Shown here piece by piece: positions 8,740 through 17,441 of a stretch of 64,000 nt of DNA. The stretch's first letter is position 1. Each line of letters starts with the position of its first letter. A program made the position numbers and the translations under genes. The notes below the pieces were generated by a model, which saw only the letters and a list, made by a program, of their open reading frames with translations, had not been told where the DNA came from and did no database searches. Source of the stretch: Raineyella fluvialis (GTDB lineage: Bacteria; Actinomycetota; Actinomycetes; Propionibacteriales; Propionibacteriaceae); NCBI RefSeq assembly GCF_009646095.1, contig NZ_CP045725.1:3162001-3226000 (forward strand), given 5' to 3'.

Positions 8740-9771
8740 GTGTCGGACGCGACGCCCCAGAAATACATGCTCTCCAACCACAACCTCGGACTCGACCTGA
8801 TGCGGGCGACCGAGGCGGCCGCCCTGGCCGCCGCCCGCTGGGCAGGTCGGGGCCAGAAGGAGACCGGTGACGGCGCGGCCGTCGGCGCCATGCGTGAGGT
8901 GCTGTCCCACGTCCGTATCGACGGCACCATCGTCATCGGCGAGGGTGAGAAGGACGAGGCACCGATGCTCGCGAACGGCGAGAAGGTCGGCAACGGCGAC
9001 GGCCCGGCGATGGACATCGCGGTCGACCCCGTGGATGGCACCCGGCTGCTCGCCTGGGGCATGCGGAACTCCATCGCGCTGCTCGCCGGCGCGGAGGGCG
9101 GGTCGATGTACAACCCGAAGGAGTGCTTCTACATGGAGAAGCTCGCCGTCGGGGCGGATGCGGCCGACGTCATCGACCTCGAGGCCCCGATCGGGGAGAA
9201 CATCCGCAATGTCGCGGCGGCCAAGGGGAAGACGGTCGACCAGATCACCGTCGGCGTACTCAACCGTGACCGCCACCAGGACCTGATCGCGGCGATCCGC
9301 GAAGCGGGAGCAGCGACCAGGCTCTTCACCGACGGCGATGTGGCCGCCGCCGTGATGGCGGCCCACCCCGACATGCCGCGTCTCGACATGATGGCCGGCA
9401 TCGGCGGCAGCCCCGAGGGCGTCGTCACCGCGTGTGCGATGAAGGCCCTGGGCGGGCGGATCCTCGCGAGGCTGTGGCCCACCTCCGACGAGGAGCGCCA
9501 GCGCACCCTGGACGCCGGGCACGACCTGGACAAGGTCCTGGACACCAACGATCTGGTGACCAGCGACCACACCCTGTTCGTGGCCACCGGCATCACCCCC
9601 GGAGACCTGGTCGAGGGAGTCACCTACCTGCCCGACGGGGGCGCCCGTACCCACTCGATCGTCATGCGCTCGGCCTCCGGCACCATCCGCTACGTGGATG
9701 CGTACCACCACCTCGACAAGGTCGAGGAGTACCAGCGTCGGCACGAGGTCGCCGGCATCGACTGGAAGTGA
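8740..9771 (+). CDS. glpX: Class II fructose-1,6-bisphosphatase GlpX
   Basis: 343 residues, normal for GlpX. It removes the C1 phosphate of fructose-1,6-bisphosphate in gluconeogenesis, in the cytosol. The metal-binding signatures IGEGEKDEAPML and DIAVDPVDGTRLLAWGM are present, followed by MMAGIGGSPEGVV. The GTG start is fixed by CCAGGAGG at 8727-8734; the upstream in-frame ATG at 8545 is inside the divergent gene. The N-terminus NHNLGLDLMRATEAAALAAARW is typical of actinobacterial GlpX, the main FBPase of these organisms. A long hairpin follows the gene. Confidence 0.96.
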   Translation: MSDATPQKYMLSNHNLGLDLMRATEAAALAAARWAGRGQKETGDGAAVGAMREVLSHVRIDGTIVIGEGEKDEAPMLANGEKVGNGDGPAMDIAVDPVDGTRLLAWGMRNSIALLAGAEGGSMYNPKECFYMEKLAVGADAADVIDLEAPIGENIRNVAAAKGKTVDQITVGVLNRDRHQDLIAAIREAGAATRLFTDGDVAAAVMAAHPDMPRLDMMAGIGGSPEGVVTACAMKALGGRILARLWPTSDEERQRTLDAGHDLDKVLDTNDLVTSDHTLFVATGITPGDLVEGVTYLPDGGARTHSIVMRSASGTIRYVDAYHHLDKVEEYQRRHEVAGIDWK

Positions 9772-9822
9772 CACCGCACCCCGCCGACGCGGCGCGGCGG
9801 CGGGGAGTGCGTCGGCAGGACA

Positions 9823-9875
9823 GAGAACGGCGGAAAGGGCGGCGGACCGTGAGGTCCGCCGCCCTTTCCGTTCTC
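9823..9875 (+). terminator. Long hairpin after glpX
   Basis: GAGAACGG (9823-9830) and AAAGGGCGGCGGACC (9834-9848) pair with 9853-9875, with a 4-nt loop GTGA and one 3-nt bulge (9831-9833): a stem of about 23 bp. It lies between glpX and the convergent dioxygenase gene and could stop transcription from both sides. Confidence 0.75.
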
Positions 9876-9979
9876 GGCGCGCTCAGGGAGCGAGATGCGC
9901 CGCGCCGGCGTACGTCCCCAGTCGACGCACGCCGGCAGGCCTGGTAGGTCCCAGGACGTGCCGGGACGGACTGGTGGGA

Positions 9980-10894
9980 CTAGGTCAGAACGGTGGTGAA
10001 CCGCTCGTTCAGCTCGCGGGCGTGGTAGAAGATGCCCTTGCCCAGCTGGTCCACCGTCCAGGTGACCGTCGGGCGGTCGGCGAAGGACAGGTAGCCGCCG
10101 GCGAAGACCTCGTTGCGGTTGCCCGACGGGTCGAAGAAGTAGACGGTCTTGCCACGGGTGATGCCGTGGCGGGTCGGGCCGACGTCGATCGGCACGTCGT
10201 CCATGGCGAACAGGTCGGCGGCGCGGGTGACCTCCCAGCCTTCCTCGAGTCGGAAGGCGAAGTGGTGCAGCTTGGACTGGGGACCCTCGATGAAGGCGAG
10301 CTGGTGGATCTGGTTGGACCCGGTCATCCAGCAGCCGATCTTGTGCGCGTCGTCGTCGAGCGAGGTGGCGACCTGCTCGGCGGTCCAGAAGCCGAAGACG
10401 TCCTTCATCATCCGCTCCATCAGCGCCACGTCCGGGGTGGTGATGAGGGCATGGTCGAGGGCCGGAGCGCCGACGCCGCGCAGGTCGCGCGGGAAGGCCT
10501 CGGGGTTGACGTTGCCGACGTCGACCTGGCCGGAGGTGATGTCGTGGTAGACCTCGAAGACGTGGCCCGACGGGGTGTGCAGGCGCACGCCGTCGCCGAC
10601 CTCGAGGTTCTCGCCCTTACTGAAGCGTTCGGTCTGGAGACCGAAGGTGCGGGCCCGGTTCTCGATCTGGTCGAGGTCCTCGGCGTACTGGGCCTTCCAA
10701 CCGAACTTCACCAGGCCGACGCCGCCCTCCTCGAGGACGACGGAATGGTGGTCCCATTCGTCCCAGCCCCTGAAGTAGACCTTGTTGCCGTCGGCGGCGA
10801 CCTCGTTCAGGCCCATCGTCTGCGTGTAGTGCTGACGGGCTTCCGCCAGGTCGGTGACCCTGACGTGTGCGTAGCCCATGCGCAGGATTGCCAT
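9980..10894 (-). CDS. Catechol 2,3-dioxygenase (extradiol ring cleavage, XylE-like)
   Basis: 304 residues. This type I extradiol dioxygenase of the vicinal-oxygen-chelate superfamily cleaves catechol next to its hydroxyls to 2-hydroxymuconic semialdehyde. Fe(II) ligands are His148 (LDHAL), His210 or His211 (KLHHFAF) and Glu262 (NRNEVF), close to His153/His214/Glu265 of XylE; YFFDPSGNRNEVF is the signature. AAGGAG precedes the ATG at 10894. No other meta-pathway gene (hydrolase, hydratase, aldolase) is nearby, so it may act alone or serve a pathway elsewhere. A CRP/GlxR-like site (10995-11010) lies upstream. Confidence 0.92.
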   Translation of the reverse strand: MAILRMGYAHVRVTDLAEARQHYTQTMGLNEVAADGNKVYFRGWDEWDHHSVVLEEGGVGLVKFGWKAQYAEDLDQIENRARTFGLQTERFSKGENLEVGDGVRLHTPSGHVFEVYHDITSGQVDVGNVNPEAFPRDLRGVGAPALDHALITTPDVALMERMMKDVFGFWTAEQVATSLDDDAHKIGCWMTGSNQIHQLAFIEGPQSKLHHFAFRLEEGWEVTRAADLFAMDDVPIDVGPTRHGITRGKTVYFFDPSGNRNEVFAGGYLSFADRPTVTWTVDQLGKGIFYHARELNERFTTVLT

Positions 10895-10994
10895 GCTGAC
10901 TCCTTTGTGATGCTGGCGGAGGTCGTGCCCTGGCACGGGCGGGTGAGCCCGGGTCCGAGGCGACCTGTTGGGCCGAAGCTAGTCCGATTACGAC

Positions 10995-11010
10995 TGTGAT
11001 TCGGATCACT
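10995..11010 (-). promoter_or_regulatory. CRP/GlxR-like site upstream of catechol dioxygenase
   Basis: TGTGATTCGGATCACT matches TGTGA-N6-TCACA in nine of the ten fixed positions. It lies about 100 bp upstream of the dioxygenase ATG, a place where a CRP-family protein could activate. The regulator is inferred. Confidence 0.5.
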
Positions 11011-11103
11011 ATTCCGCCTGGGGGAACGATCCGGACCAACCTCGGCATTGACCCGGGTGCTGGCCCGGGCAAGCCCGGGTGGGTTCACGGGTACTGCACG
11101 GCA

Positions 11104-11168
11104 ACCCAGGCGTGGAGACCCCCTGGGGACCCAGGTGTGGAGACCCTGGGAACCCAGGTGTGGAGACC
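11104..11168 (+). repeat. Three 17-bp direct repeats
   Basis: ACCCAGGYGTGGAGACC occurs at 11104-11120, 11129-11145 and 11152-11168; copies 2 and 3 are identical and copy 1 has one change. Starts are 25 and 23 bp apart. Function unknown; the array could bind a protein or be a short mobile-repeat remnant. Confidence 0.7.
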
Positions 11169-11188
11169 TCTGTGGAGTGAGCACCCCC

Positions 11189-11230
11189 GCCCGTGCAAAG
11201 GTGCGCGTCATTCAGCACCTTTGCACGGGC
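11189..11230 (+). repeat. Perfect 16-bp inverted repeat
   Basis: GCCCGTGCAAAGGTGC (11189-11204) is matched exactly by 11215-11230 around a 10-nt loop. It could be a terminator, a protein-binding site or an RNA hairpin leading toward the PAC2 gene, whose start is 132 bp downstream. Confidence 0.7.
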
Positions 11231-11362
11231 GAAAGGTAGAGCTGAGCAAATGTGTCTGTCGGCTCGCCGGTGGTCGGTCGGGGAGCGACGGGAGCCGGAA
11301 TGATTGGCCGGTCGGCGGCGTTGTGCTGGTGATTTCGTCGTCTCACTCCAGGGAAGGCCACC

Positions 11363-12339
11363 GTGTCGCAGTCCACGCCGCTTTTCACGTACGAATCCCA
11401 CATCGATCCACGCCGAGTGCGGGCAGCCACGCTCGTGGTCACGCTCGGGGGGTTCGTCGATGCCGGCCACACCCAGCGGCTGGTGGACCACCAGGTCCTG
11501 GAGGGTCTGGAGAGTCACCGGGTCGGCGCCTTCGACGCGGACGTCCTGGTTGATCACCGGGCCGAGCGCCCGGGCATCACCTTCGCCGGTGATCGTTTCA
11601 CCGACTACGAGCCGCCACAGCTGACACTGCTCCAGGCCACGGACATCAACGGGGTGCCGTTCCTGTTGCTCCGGGGCCCGAACCGGACTTCCGTTGGGAG
11701 GAGCTCGCCGCCACCATCGAGCGCCTGGTCGACGACCACGCCGTGCGAACCACTGTCTTTGTGCAGGGCATTCCGATGTCCACCCCTCACACCAGGCCTG
11801 TCTACGTCACGCGGTGGGCCTCCCGCCCCGAGCTGATCCCGGGCAACCGGCCACTCTTCGGCACCGTCCGGATGCACGCCTCCTTCCCCGCGATGCTCGC
11901 CCTCCGACTGGGCGACGCCGGTCATGACGTGGTCGGTCTGGCGGCCCACGTGCCCCACTACCTGGCGCCGGGCGACTACCCGGATGCGGCGTTGGCGGTC
12001 ATCGAGCAGCTGCAGCGGACCAGCGACGTCGCCCTGCCCACTTCTCCCCTCGAGCTCGTCCGCTCCGCGGTCCGGGCCGAGATCGACGAGCAGGTGGCCT
12101 CTTCCGAAGAGACGCGCGAGATGGTCGCCGAGCTGGAGCACCAGTACGACCGGTTCATGACGGAGAACCGCCTCGAGGCCGCCGCCCCGGAGCCGGCCGA
12201 TCTGCCCAGCGCCGACGAGATCGCCGCCGAAGCGGAGAAGTTCCTCCGCAGTCTGGACCGGCCCGCGGGCGATGGCGAGCCCCCGCACAACGATGGCGAG
12301 CCCCCGCACAACGGTGAGGAGCCCCCGCAGGGGGAGTGA
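11363..12339 (+). CDS. PAC2-family protein (one apparent frameshift)
   Basis: PAC2 proteins are related to proteasome-assembly chaperones and are common in proteasome-bearing actinobacteria. The N-terminal frame (VTLGGFVDAGHTQRLVDHQVLEGL...FTDYEPPQLTLLQATDINGVPFLLLRGP) continues in another frame as EPDFRWEELAATIERLV...VFVQGIPMSTPHTRP. One added base in the GGGG at 11673-11676 joins them into about 325 residues, the usual size. The C-terminus carries a near-perfect repeat of GEPPHN units (DGEPPHNDGEPPHNGEEPP). GGGAAGG lies just before the GTG at 11363. The frameshift is most likely a sequence error. Confidence 0.82.
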
Positions 12340-12440
12340 CCGCCCAGGGAGCGTCATCCCCTCCTCAGGGTCACGCGCCGGGTGGTTCGTCACGGGGGCG
12401 GGAGCGATGACAGCGCGTCATGGTCGTAGGCTGGGCCACG

Positions 12441-13853
12441 ATGAGCACCTCAGTCAGCCCCAGCGTCCCGACCACCTCCGAGCTCCTGTCCGGGTGGGGC
12501 CGCACCGCCCCGACCCGTGCCGACGTCCTGCATCCGCGCGACGCCGAGTCCGTCATCGAGGCGGTCCGGGACGCCGCGGATCGCCAGGCAACTGGGGGAC
12601 GTGGCCTACTGGCCCGCGGCCTGGGACGTTCGTACGGTGACGTCGCCCAGAATGCCGGTGGCGTCGTCATCGACATGACCGGCCTGACCACGATCCACTC
12701 GATCGACCCCGACACGGCGATGGTCGACGTCGACGCCGGCGTGAGCCTGGACGCCCTGATGAAGGCAGCCCTGCCGCACGGCCTGTGGGTCTCGGTGCTG
12801 CCCGGCACACGTCAGGTCACCGTGGGGGGCGCGATCGGCAACGACGTGCACGGCAAGAACCACCACAGTGCCGGCTCCTTCGGCGACCATGTCCGGTGGA
12901 TGCAGCTGTTGGTGGCGGACGGACGGGTCCTCGAGCTCACCCCGGACGGCACCCCTGACGACCCGGACGCCTCGATCTTCTGGGCGACGATCGGAGGGAT
13001 CGGGCTCACCGGCATCATCCTACGCGTCCGCCTGTCAATGACGCGTACGGAGACGGCCTACTTCATCGCCGACGGTGTCGTCACCCATGACCTGGACGAG
13101 ACCATCGCGGTGCATTCCGACGGCTCCGAGTCGAAGTACGAATACTCGAGCGCCTGGTTCGACGCGATCAGCGGCCCGCCCAAGCTGGGGCGGGCGGCTA
13201 TCTCCCGCGGCTCGCTGGCGAAGCTCGACGAGCTGCCCGAGAAGCTGCGCAAGGACCCCCTGGCCTTCGACGCACCGACGCTGGTGACCCTGCCCGACGT
13301 CTTCCCGAACGGGTTGGCGAACAAGTACACCTTCTCCGCGCTGGGCACCGCTTGGTACCTGAAGAGCGGGAACTACACCGGGAAGGTGCAGAACCTCACG
13401 CAGTTCTACCATCCGCTTGACCTGTTCGGGGAGTGGAACCGGGCGTACGGCACCGAGGGCTTCCTGCAGTACCAGTTCGTGGTCCCGCCGGCCGCCGTCG
13501 AGGAGTTCAAGAGCATCATCGGCGACATCCAGCGGTCAGGCCACTACTCCTTCCTCAACGTGTTCAAGCTCTTCGGCGAGGGCAACCGGGCACCGCTGAG
13601 CTACCCCATGTCCGGCTGGAACGTCTGCGTCGACTTCCCGATCCGTCGTGGCCTGGACACGTTCCTCAACAACCTCGACGCCCGGGTGCTGGAGTTCGGT
13701 GGGCGCCTCTACACGGCCAAGGACTCCCGGACCAGCGCCGAGAACTTCCACCGGATGTACCCCGGGATCGACCAGTGGATCGCCACCCGCCGCCGCGTCG
13801 ATCCGAACGGACTCTTCATGTCCGACATGGGGCGCCGGCTCGAGCTGTCCTGA
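12441..13853 (+). CDS. dprE1: Decaprenylphosphoryl-beta-D-ribose 2'-oxidase DprE1-like
   Basis: 470 residues. DprE1 is the FAD enzyme that, with DprE2, epimerises decaprenylphosphoryl ribose to the arabinose donor. The N-terminal PCMH FAD-binding part contains [12 protein letters not shown] and [23 protein letters not shown]; the C-terminal signature is [10 protein letters not shown], followed by [17 protein letters not shown] and ending [19 protein letters not shown], very close to mycobacterial DprE1. Cys396 matches Mtb Cys387, the benzothiazinone target. The ATG at 12441 has TAGGCT (12427-12432) 8 nt upstream, so the transcript is probably leaderless. dprE2 is not adjacent, while a GtrA gene follows as in mycobacteria (Rv3789-Rv3790). 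Confidence 0.88.
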   Translation: MSTSVSPSVPTTSELLSGWGRTAPTRADVLHPRDAESVIEAVRDAADRQATGGRGLLARGLGRSYGDVAQNAGGVVIDMTGLTTIHSIDPDTAMVDVDAGVSLDALMKAALPHGLWVSVLPGTRQVTVGGAIGNDVHGKNHHSAGSFGDHVRWMQLLVADGRVLELTPDGTPDDPDASIFWATIGGIGLTGIILRVRLSMTRTETAYFIADGVVTHDLDETIAVHSDGSESKYEYSSAWFDAISGPPKLGRAAISRGSLAKLDELPEKLRKDPLAFDAPTLVTLPDVFPNGLANKYTFSALGTAWYLKSGNYTGKVQNLTQFYHPLDLFGEWNRAYGTEGFLQYQFVVPPAAVEEFKSIIGDIQRSGHYSFLNVFKLFGEGNRAPLSYPMSGWNVCVDFPIRRGLDTFLNNLDARVLEFGGRLYTAKDSRTSAENFHRMYPGIDQWIATRRRVDPNGLFMSDMGRRLELS

Positions 13854-13884
13854 CCAAGCCCTCGCTGGTCGCACGTGGCGCGAG

Positions 13885-13915
13885 GCCCCGGACCCTCTCT
13901 GAGGGACCCCGGGGC
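13885..13915 (+). terminator. Hairpin between dprE1 and gtrA
   Basis: GCCCCGG (13885-13891) and CCCTC (13893-13897) pair with GAGGG (13901-13905) and the C/G-rich 3' arm ending at 13915 around a TCT loop, 32 bp after the dprE1 stop. Together with the separate -10 of gtrA it suggests separate transcripts. Confidence 0.5.
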
Positions 13916-13975
13916 GTCGCTGGTGTCCGGAACGTGCGGGGCGCGGTTCCGCGGGGCAGCGCGTAGGCTACTCCT

Positions 13976-14527
13976 GTGCAGGTCACTCCCGAGCCCGATC
14001 CGTCCGCGACGTCCCGTCGTACCGCCGCCGACCGTTTCCTGGCGATGCGCCACGGGCTGTGGACCCGCCTTCCGGGCCGGCTCAGCCACATCATCCCGCC
14101 GGATCTCATCGGCTACGCGATCCTGAACCTGTTCTGCTTCCTGGTCGACATGTCCGTACTGACGCTGTTCTTCCGCGTCTTCCACGCGCCCTATCCGGTG
14201 TCGACGACGGTCGGCTACGGCACCGCTCTCGTCCTGTCCTACCTGCTCAACCGGTGGCTCAACTTCCACTCCCGCGCTCCGGTCGGTCCCCAGACCGTCC
14301 GCTACGCCTTCGTGGTGCTGATCAACTACTTCGTCCTCCTCCAAGGGGTCGGCACCGGGCTGGAGCTGCTCGGCGTCCAGTTCCAACTGGCTCGGCTGAT
14401 CGCCGCGGTCTGTGAGGGCATCTGGACCTACATCGGCATGCGCTGGATCGTCTTTCGCGGTGACACCCGCCCCGCGCACTCCTCGGCCCCCGTCGCCGAG
14501 CCGGATCCGGTGCGCGTACGCAGCTGA
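13976..14527 (+). CDS. GtrA-family membrane protein
   Basis: 183 residues with four predicted membrane helices (IGYAILNLFCFLVDMSVLTLFF; TTVGYGTALVLSYLLNRWLNF; YAFVVLINYFVLLQGVGTGLELL; ARLIAAVCEGIWTYIGMRWIVF). The pattern LNRWLNFHS is typical of GtrA. GtrA proteins are linked to transfer of polyprenyl-phosphate sugars across the membrane; the mycobacterial neighbour of dprE1 (Rv3789) belongs to the same family and serves arabinan synthesis. The GTG at 13976 has TAGGCT (13964-13969) 6 nt upstream and no Shine-Dalgarno, so it looks leaderless. Confidence 0.85.
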   Translation: MQVTPEPDPSATSRRTAADRFLAMRHGLWTRLPGRLSHIIPPDLIGYAILNLFCFLVDMSVLTLFFRVFHAPYPVSTTVGYGTALVLSYLLNRWLNFHSRAPVGPQTVRYAFVVLINYFVLLQGVGTGLELLGVQFQLARLIAAVCEGIWTYIGMRWIVFRGDTRPAHSSAPVAEPDPVRVRS

Positions 14528-14554
14528 CGCCAGGACGAGCCAGGAGGTCGAGGG

Positions 14555-15082
14555 ATGGACTACGCGATGTTCCTGCGGGGCATCAATGTGGGTGGGATCC
14601 GGGTGCCGATGGCGGCTCTCAAGGACTGCCTGGCGGACATCGGTCTGGAGAATGTCCGGACCTACCAGCAGACGGGCAATGTGACCTTCAGCTCGGGTGA
14701 GCCACTACGGAACCTGTGGCCGACGATCGAGGAGGCCCTGACGTCCACCTTCTCCTACGAGGCCCACGTCCTGCTGCTCCCACGCACGGAGCTGGACGCC
14801 GTCGTGTCCGGCTACCCGTTCCCGCCCAGCGAGGACCACCACCGCTATGCGGTCCTCTGTGCCAGCGACCAGGTGGCCGCGGACCTCGTCGACCTGGCGC
14901 TGACGGCCGCCCACGAATCGGGCGGGGACACGGAGCGGGTGGCCGGCGGCACCCGGGTCGTCTACTGGTCCTGCCCCAAGGGATCGACCCTCACGACGCC
15001 CTTCGCCAAGGTGCTCGGCCAACGGCGCTTCCGCGCCACCACCACGAGTCGCAACCTGAACACCCTCGAGAAGATGCTCTGA
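14555..15082 (+). CDS. DUF1697 family protein
   Basis: 175 residues. The start MDYAMFLRGINVGG, the segment MAALKDCLADIGLENVRTYQQTGNVTF and the end RATTTSRNLNTLEKML are diagnostic of DUF1697, a soluble family of unknown function common in bacteria. CAGGAGG lies upstream of the ATG. Adjacent to gtrA (27-bp gap) but probably unrelated in function. Confidence 0.9.
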   Translation: MDYAMFLRGINVGGIRVPMAALKDCLADIGLENVRTYQQTGNVTFSSGEPLRNLWPTIEEALTSTFSYEAHVLLLPRTELDAVVSGYPFPPSEDHHRYAVLCASDQVAADLVDLALTAAHESGGDTERVAGGTRVVYWSCPKGSTLTTPFAKVLGQRRFRATTTSRNLNTLEKML

Positions 15083-15104
15083 GCGCCGGCCTCGAGGCCA
15101 GCGA

Positions 15105-15758
15105 TCAGGGCATCTGCGAGCCTTCGGGCGCGTCGGGTGTCTCCTCGGCGGAGGCCACGGGGCCGCGCAGGATCGTACGGCGCAGCAGCCAGTCGACGAG
15201 AGGCCCGAGGACCATGCCGGCGCCGATGGCGACCACGATGCCGATCAGCGGGTTGCTCTTGAACCATGCTCCGGCCAGCGCACCGACCAGCACACAGTAG
15301 AGCGCCCACAGGGAGGAACTCACGACCACGACCTCCATGTAGCGGCGTCGGGAGTAACCGACCACGCCACAGACGAGGTTGATGGCGATCCGCACCCCAG
15401 GGATGAACCGCCCGACGATGATGAAGGTGGCTCCTCGCCGGAAGAGTTCGGCGCGGGCCCAGTTGACGGCGCGGGCGAGCCTCGGCCGGCGCCACAGTGC
15501 ACTACCCGCGAGCCAGCGCGATCGGCCGATCGAGTAGGCGATGTTGTCCCCGCACCAGGCCGAGAGGGCCGTGACCAGGAGGAGCACGACCAGCAGCCAG
15601 GGGTGCGCATGCACGAGCAGGGACGCCATCGAGATCACGATCGACTCGCTGGGGACCACCGGGACCAGCGCGTCGCCGAGGATCAGCACGACCAGCAGCA
15701 GGTAGGCCCAGACGGATGTCGTCGCGCCGAGGATGAACTCGGTGATCTGGTGCAGCAT
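15105..15758 (-). CDS. DedA-family membrane protein
   Basis: 217 residues. The features of DedA (VTT domain) are seen: an N-terminal helix, LILGDALVPVVPSE (re-entrant loop with the conserved acidic and proline residues), GDNIAYSIGR, and the FIIVGRFIPGVRIAINLVCGVVGYSRRRY segment with the conserved arginines, then further helices. DedA proteins are thought to move phospholipids or undecaprenyl phosphate across the membrane. The start at 15758 has CAGGAGG upstream; the longer in-frame ORF to 15998 would cover the FKBP start. Divergent from FKBP. Confidence 0.88.
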   Translation of the reverse strand: MLHQITEFILGATTSVWAYLLLVVLILGDALVPVVPSESIVISMASLLVHAHPWLLVVLLLVTALSAWCGDNIAYSIGRSRWLAGSALWRRPRLARAVNWARAELFRRGATFIIVGRFIPGVRIAINLVCGVVGYSRRRYMEVVVVSSSLWALYCVLVGALAGAWFKSNPLIGIVVAIGAGMVLGPLVDWLLRRTILRGPVASAEETPDAPEGSQMP

Positions 15759-15836
15759 GCGCCGGTGACCTCCTGGGAGTGTCTCCCCAGTATGCCCGTC
15801 GTGAGTTGGGCCGCCCACCACCGCTAGGGTCGGGTC

Positions 15837-16228
15837 ATGGCTGAGATGAACAACGAGAAGCCCGCCGTCGAGCTCCCGCAGGGCCGTCCCCCGGTCAATC
15901 TCGAGATCAAGGACCTGACCGTGGGCGAGGGGCCCGTCGCCGCGAAGGGGGACACTGTCCGGGTCCACTACGTCGGCGTCGCCCTCAGCACCGGACATGA
16001 GTTCGACTCCTCCTGGGAGCGGGGCGAGCCACTCTCGTTCACCCTCGGTGGTCGCCAGGTGATCCGTGGTTGGGACATGGGGTGAAGGGAATGCGGGTCG
16101 GCGGGCGCCGCCGACTGGTCATCCCCGCCTTCCTCGCCTACGGCGACCGCGGCGCCGGCCCCGAGATCCGCCCCGGCGAGAGCCTCGTCTTCGTCTGCGA
16201 CCTGGTCGGGATCGAGTCCCAGGACTGA
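15837..16228 (+). CDS. FKBP-type peptidyl-prolyl isomerase (one apparent frameshift)
   Basis: The first frame gives [26 protein letters not shown] and [12 protein letters not shown], then stops; [26 protein letters not shown] and [15 protein letters not shown] continue in another frame. One more G in GGGG at 16079-16082 restores a normal 130-residue FKBP with its proline-binding pocket residues. The enzyme speeds cis-trans isomerisation of peptidyl-proline bonds; no signal peptide is seen, so it is cytosolic. TAGGGT (15825-15830) lies 6 nt before the ATG, a leaderless arrangement. Confidence 0.88.
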
Positions 16229-16282
16229 CGCCGGGGCCACCTACCCTTGGCTCAGGGACCATCGCCCGCTATCGGAGGACAT

Positions 16283-17397
16283 GTGGACATCACGCTGGTC
16301 ATCCTCGCCGTGCTGGCGGCCGTTCTCGTGATCGGCGCCGTCTCCTGGATCACCATGGTGGTGCATCGGGCCCGGGTCACTGCGGCGGCCCGCCGCTCGC
16401 TGCCGCTGGGGGAGCGCACCACGACGGCGGCCCAGGTGCTCTGGGACGCCCGGGAACTGACGGAGTCCCCCCACGTGCGGGCGATCGCCGCCCGTACGGT
16501 GACCTCGCGCGACGAGGCGGTGCTCACCGTCCAGGAAACGATGGTCGCCCTCCCGCCGGCCCACCGCGAGGATGCCAGGCGCCAGCAGGAACTGCTGCTC
16601 ACTGCTCGCGCCGCTCGCGCCTCGGCGGTGCAGGCGTGTGAGCAGGCTCGCGGAGGCAACTCGCGTGCCCTGGCCTCGGGTGTTTCCGAGGGTCTCCTCA
16701 CCGGCCTGTCCGGAAAGGCGCTCCCCGGCCATCCGCTGATCGCCGGAGCGCTCGAGTCGGCGCCGTACGACAGCAACGCCATCGCCACGGCGACGAGCCA
16801 GGCCATCGATCGATTCCTCGGCAAGGTGCCTGGCCTCTCGTCCTTCGCTGTCGACGCGAAGTCCATCGCCGGGAGCGTGGGCTCCCGGCTGGGATCGGTC
16901 GCGCGCGACCTGCTGGGCACGTTCGGCGTCACGCCCGGCCTCACGGCGGGCGCGAGTCCTGAGGGCATCCGGCTGCTGGCGGCGATGGACGATCTCGGCC
17001 AGCAGGTCTCACCGGCCTACCTCCACCAACTGGTGGAGCGCAGCGACGAGGCGGTCGAGCATGTCACCGCGTGCCTGGGGCGTTTCGAACGCGAGTTCCG
17101 GCCGGTGTCGCGTGGGGAACGCTGGCGGCGTGCCTATTGGCCGACGGTCGGGGACGTGGTCGCCCAGGAGGCATTGACCGTGGGACGGCGGGCCCTGGTC
17201 GAGGAGAACGAGAACCACCGAGCCTTGGTCGAGGCGGTCCGGTCGCTGGAGGCGGCCGAGGCGAAGGTTCGGGGCACCGCGTGGGCGCTGGTGCAGCGCG
17301 ATGTCCCCCGGGCGCCTTCGTCGGGCCCGACCTCTCCCCGTACGCCGGTCGCCTGGAGGCCTACCTCGCCGAATCGGGCCGGCGCCGCCCCTGGTGA
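16283..17397 (+). CDS. Hypothetical protein with N-terminal membrane anchor (one apparent frameshift)
   Basis: About 371 residues once one base is added in the CCCCC at 17305-17309; without it the frame runs on into non-coding sequence over the next, opposite gene. One N-terminal helix (VDITLVILAVLAAVLVIGAVSWITMVV) is followed by a largely alpha-helical, Ala/Arg-rich cytoplasmic region with SGLSGK-type loops and many heptad-like stretches. The restored C-terminus ends PGAFVGPDLSPYAGRLEAYLAESGRRRPW. I recognise no family. The GTG start is fixed by CGGAGGAC. Convergent with the amidotransferase gene. Confidence 0.7.
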
Positions 17398-17441
17398 TCC
17401 GCCCGTTGCGCCACGTCCGCAGCAGGGCGAGGCTGCGAGCC

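Larger units (their letters stand above)
10895..11362. other. 468-bp non-coding interval with repeats and palindromes
   Basis: Between the divergent dioxygenase and PAC2 genes no credible gene was found; the small ORFs here lack start signals and family likeness. The interval holds a TGTGATTCGGATCACT site (10995-11010), GC-rich CCCGGG repeats (11052-11080), three 17-bp direct repeats (11104-11168) and a perfect 16-bp inverted repeat (11189-11230). Confidence 0.7.

Noticed and set aside
9698-10999. 433-residue frame opposite the catechol dioxygenase
   Set aside because: Shadow; the minus-strand protein has all iron ligands.
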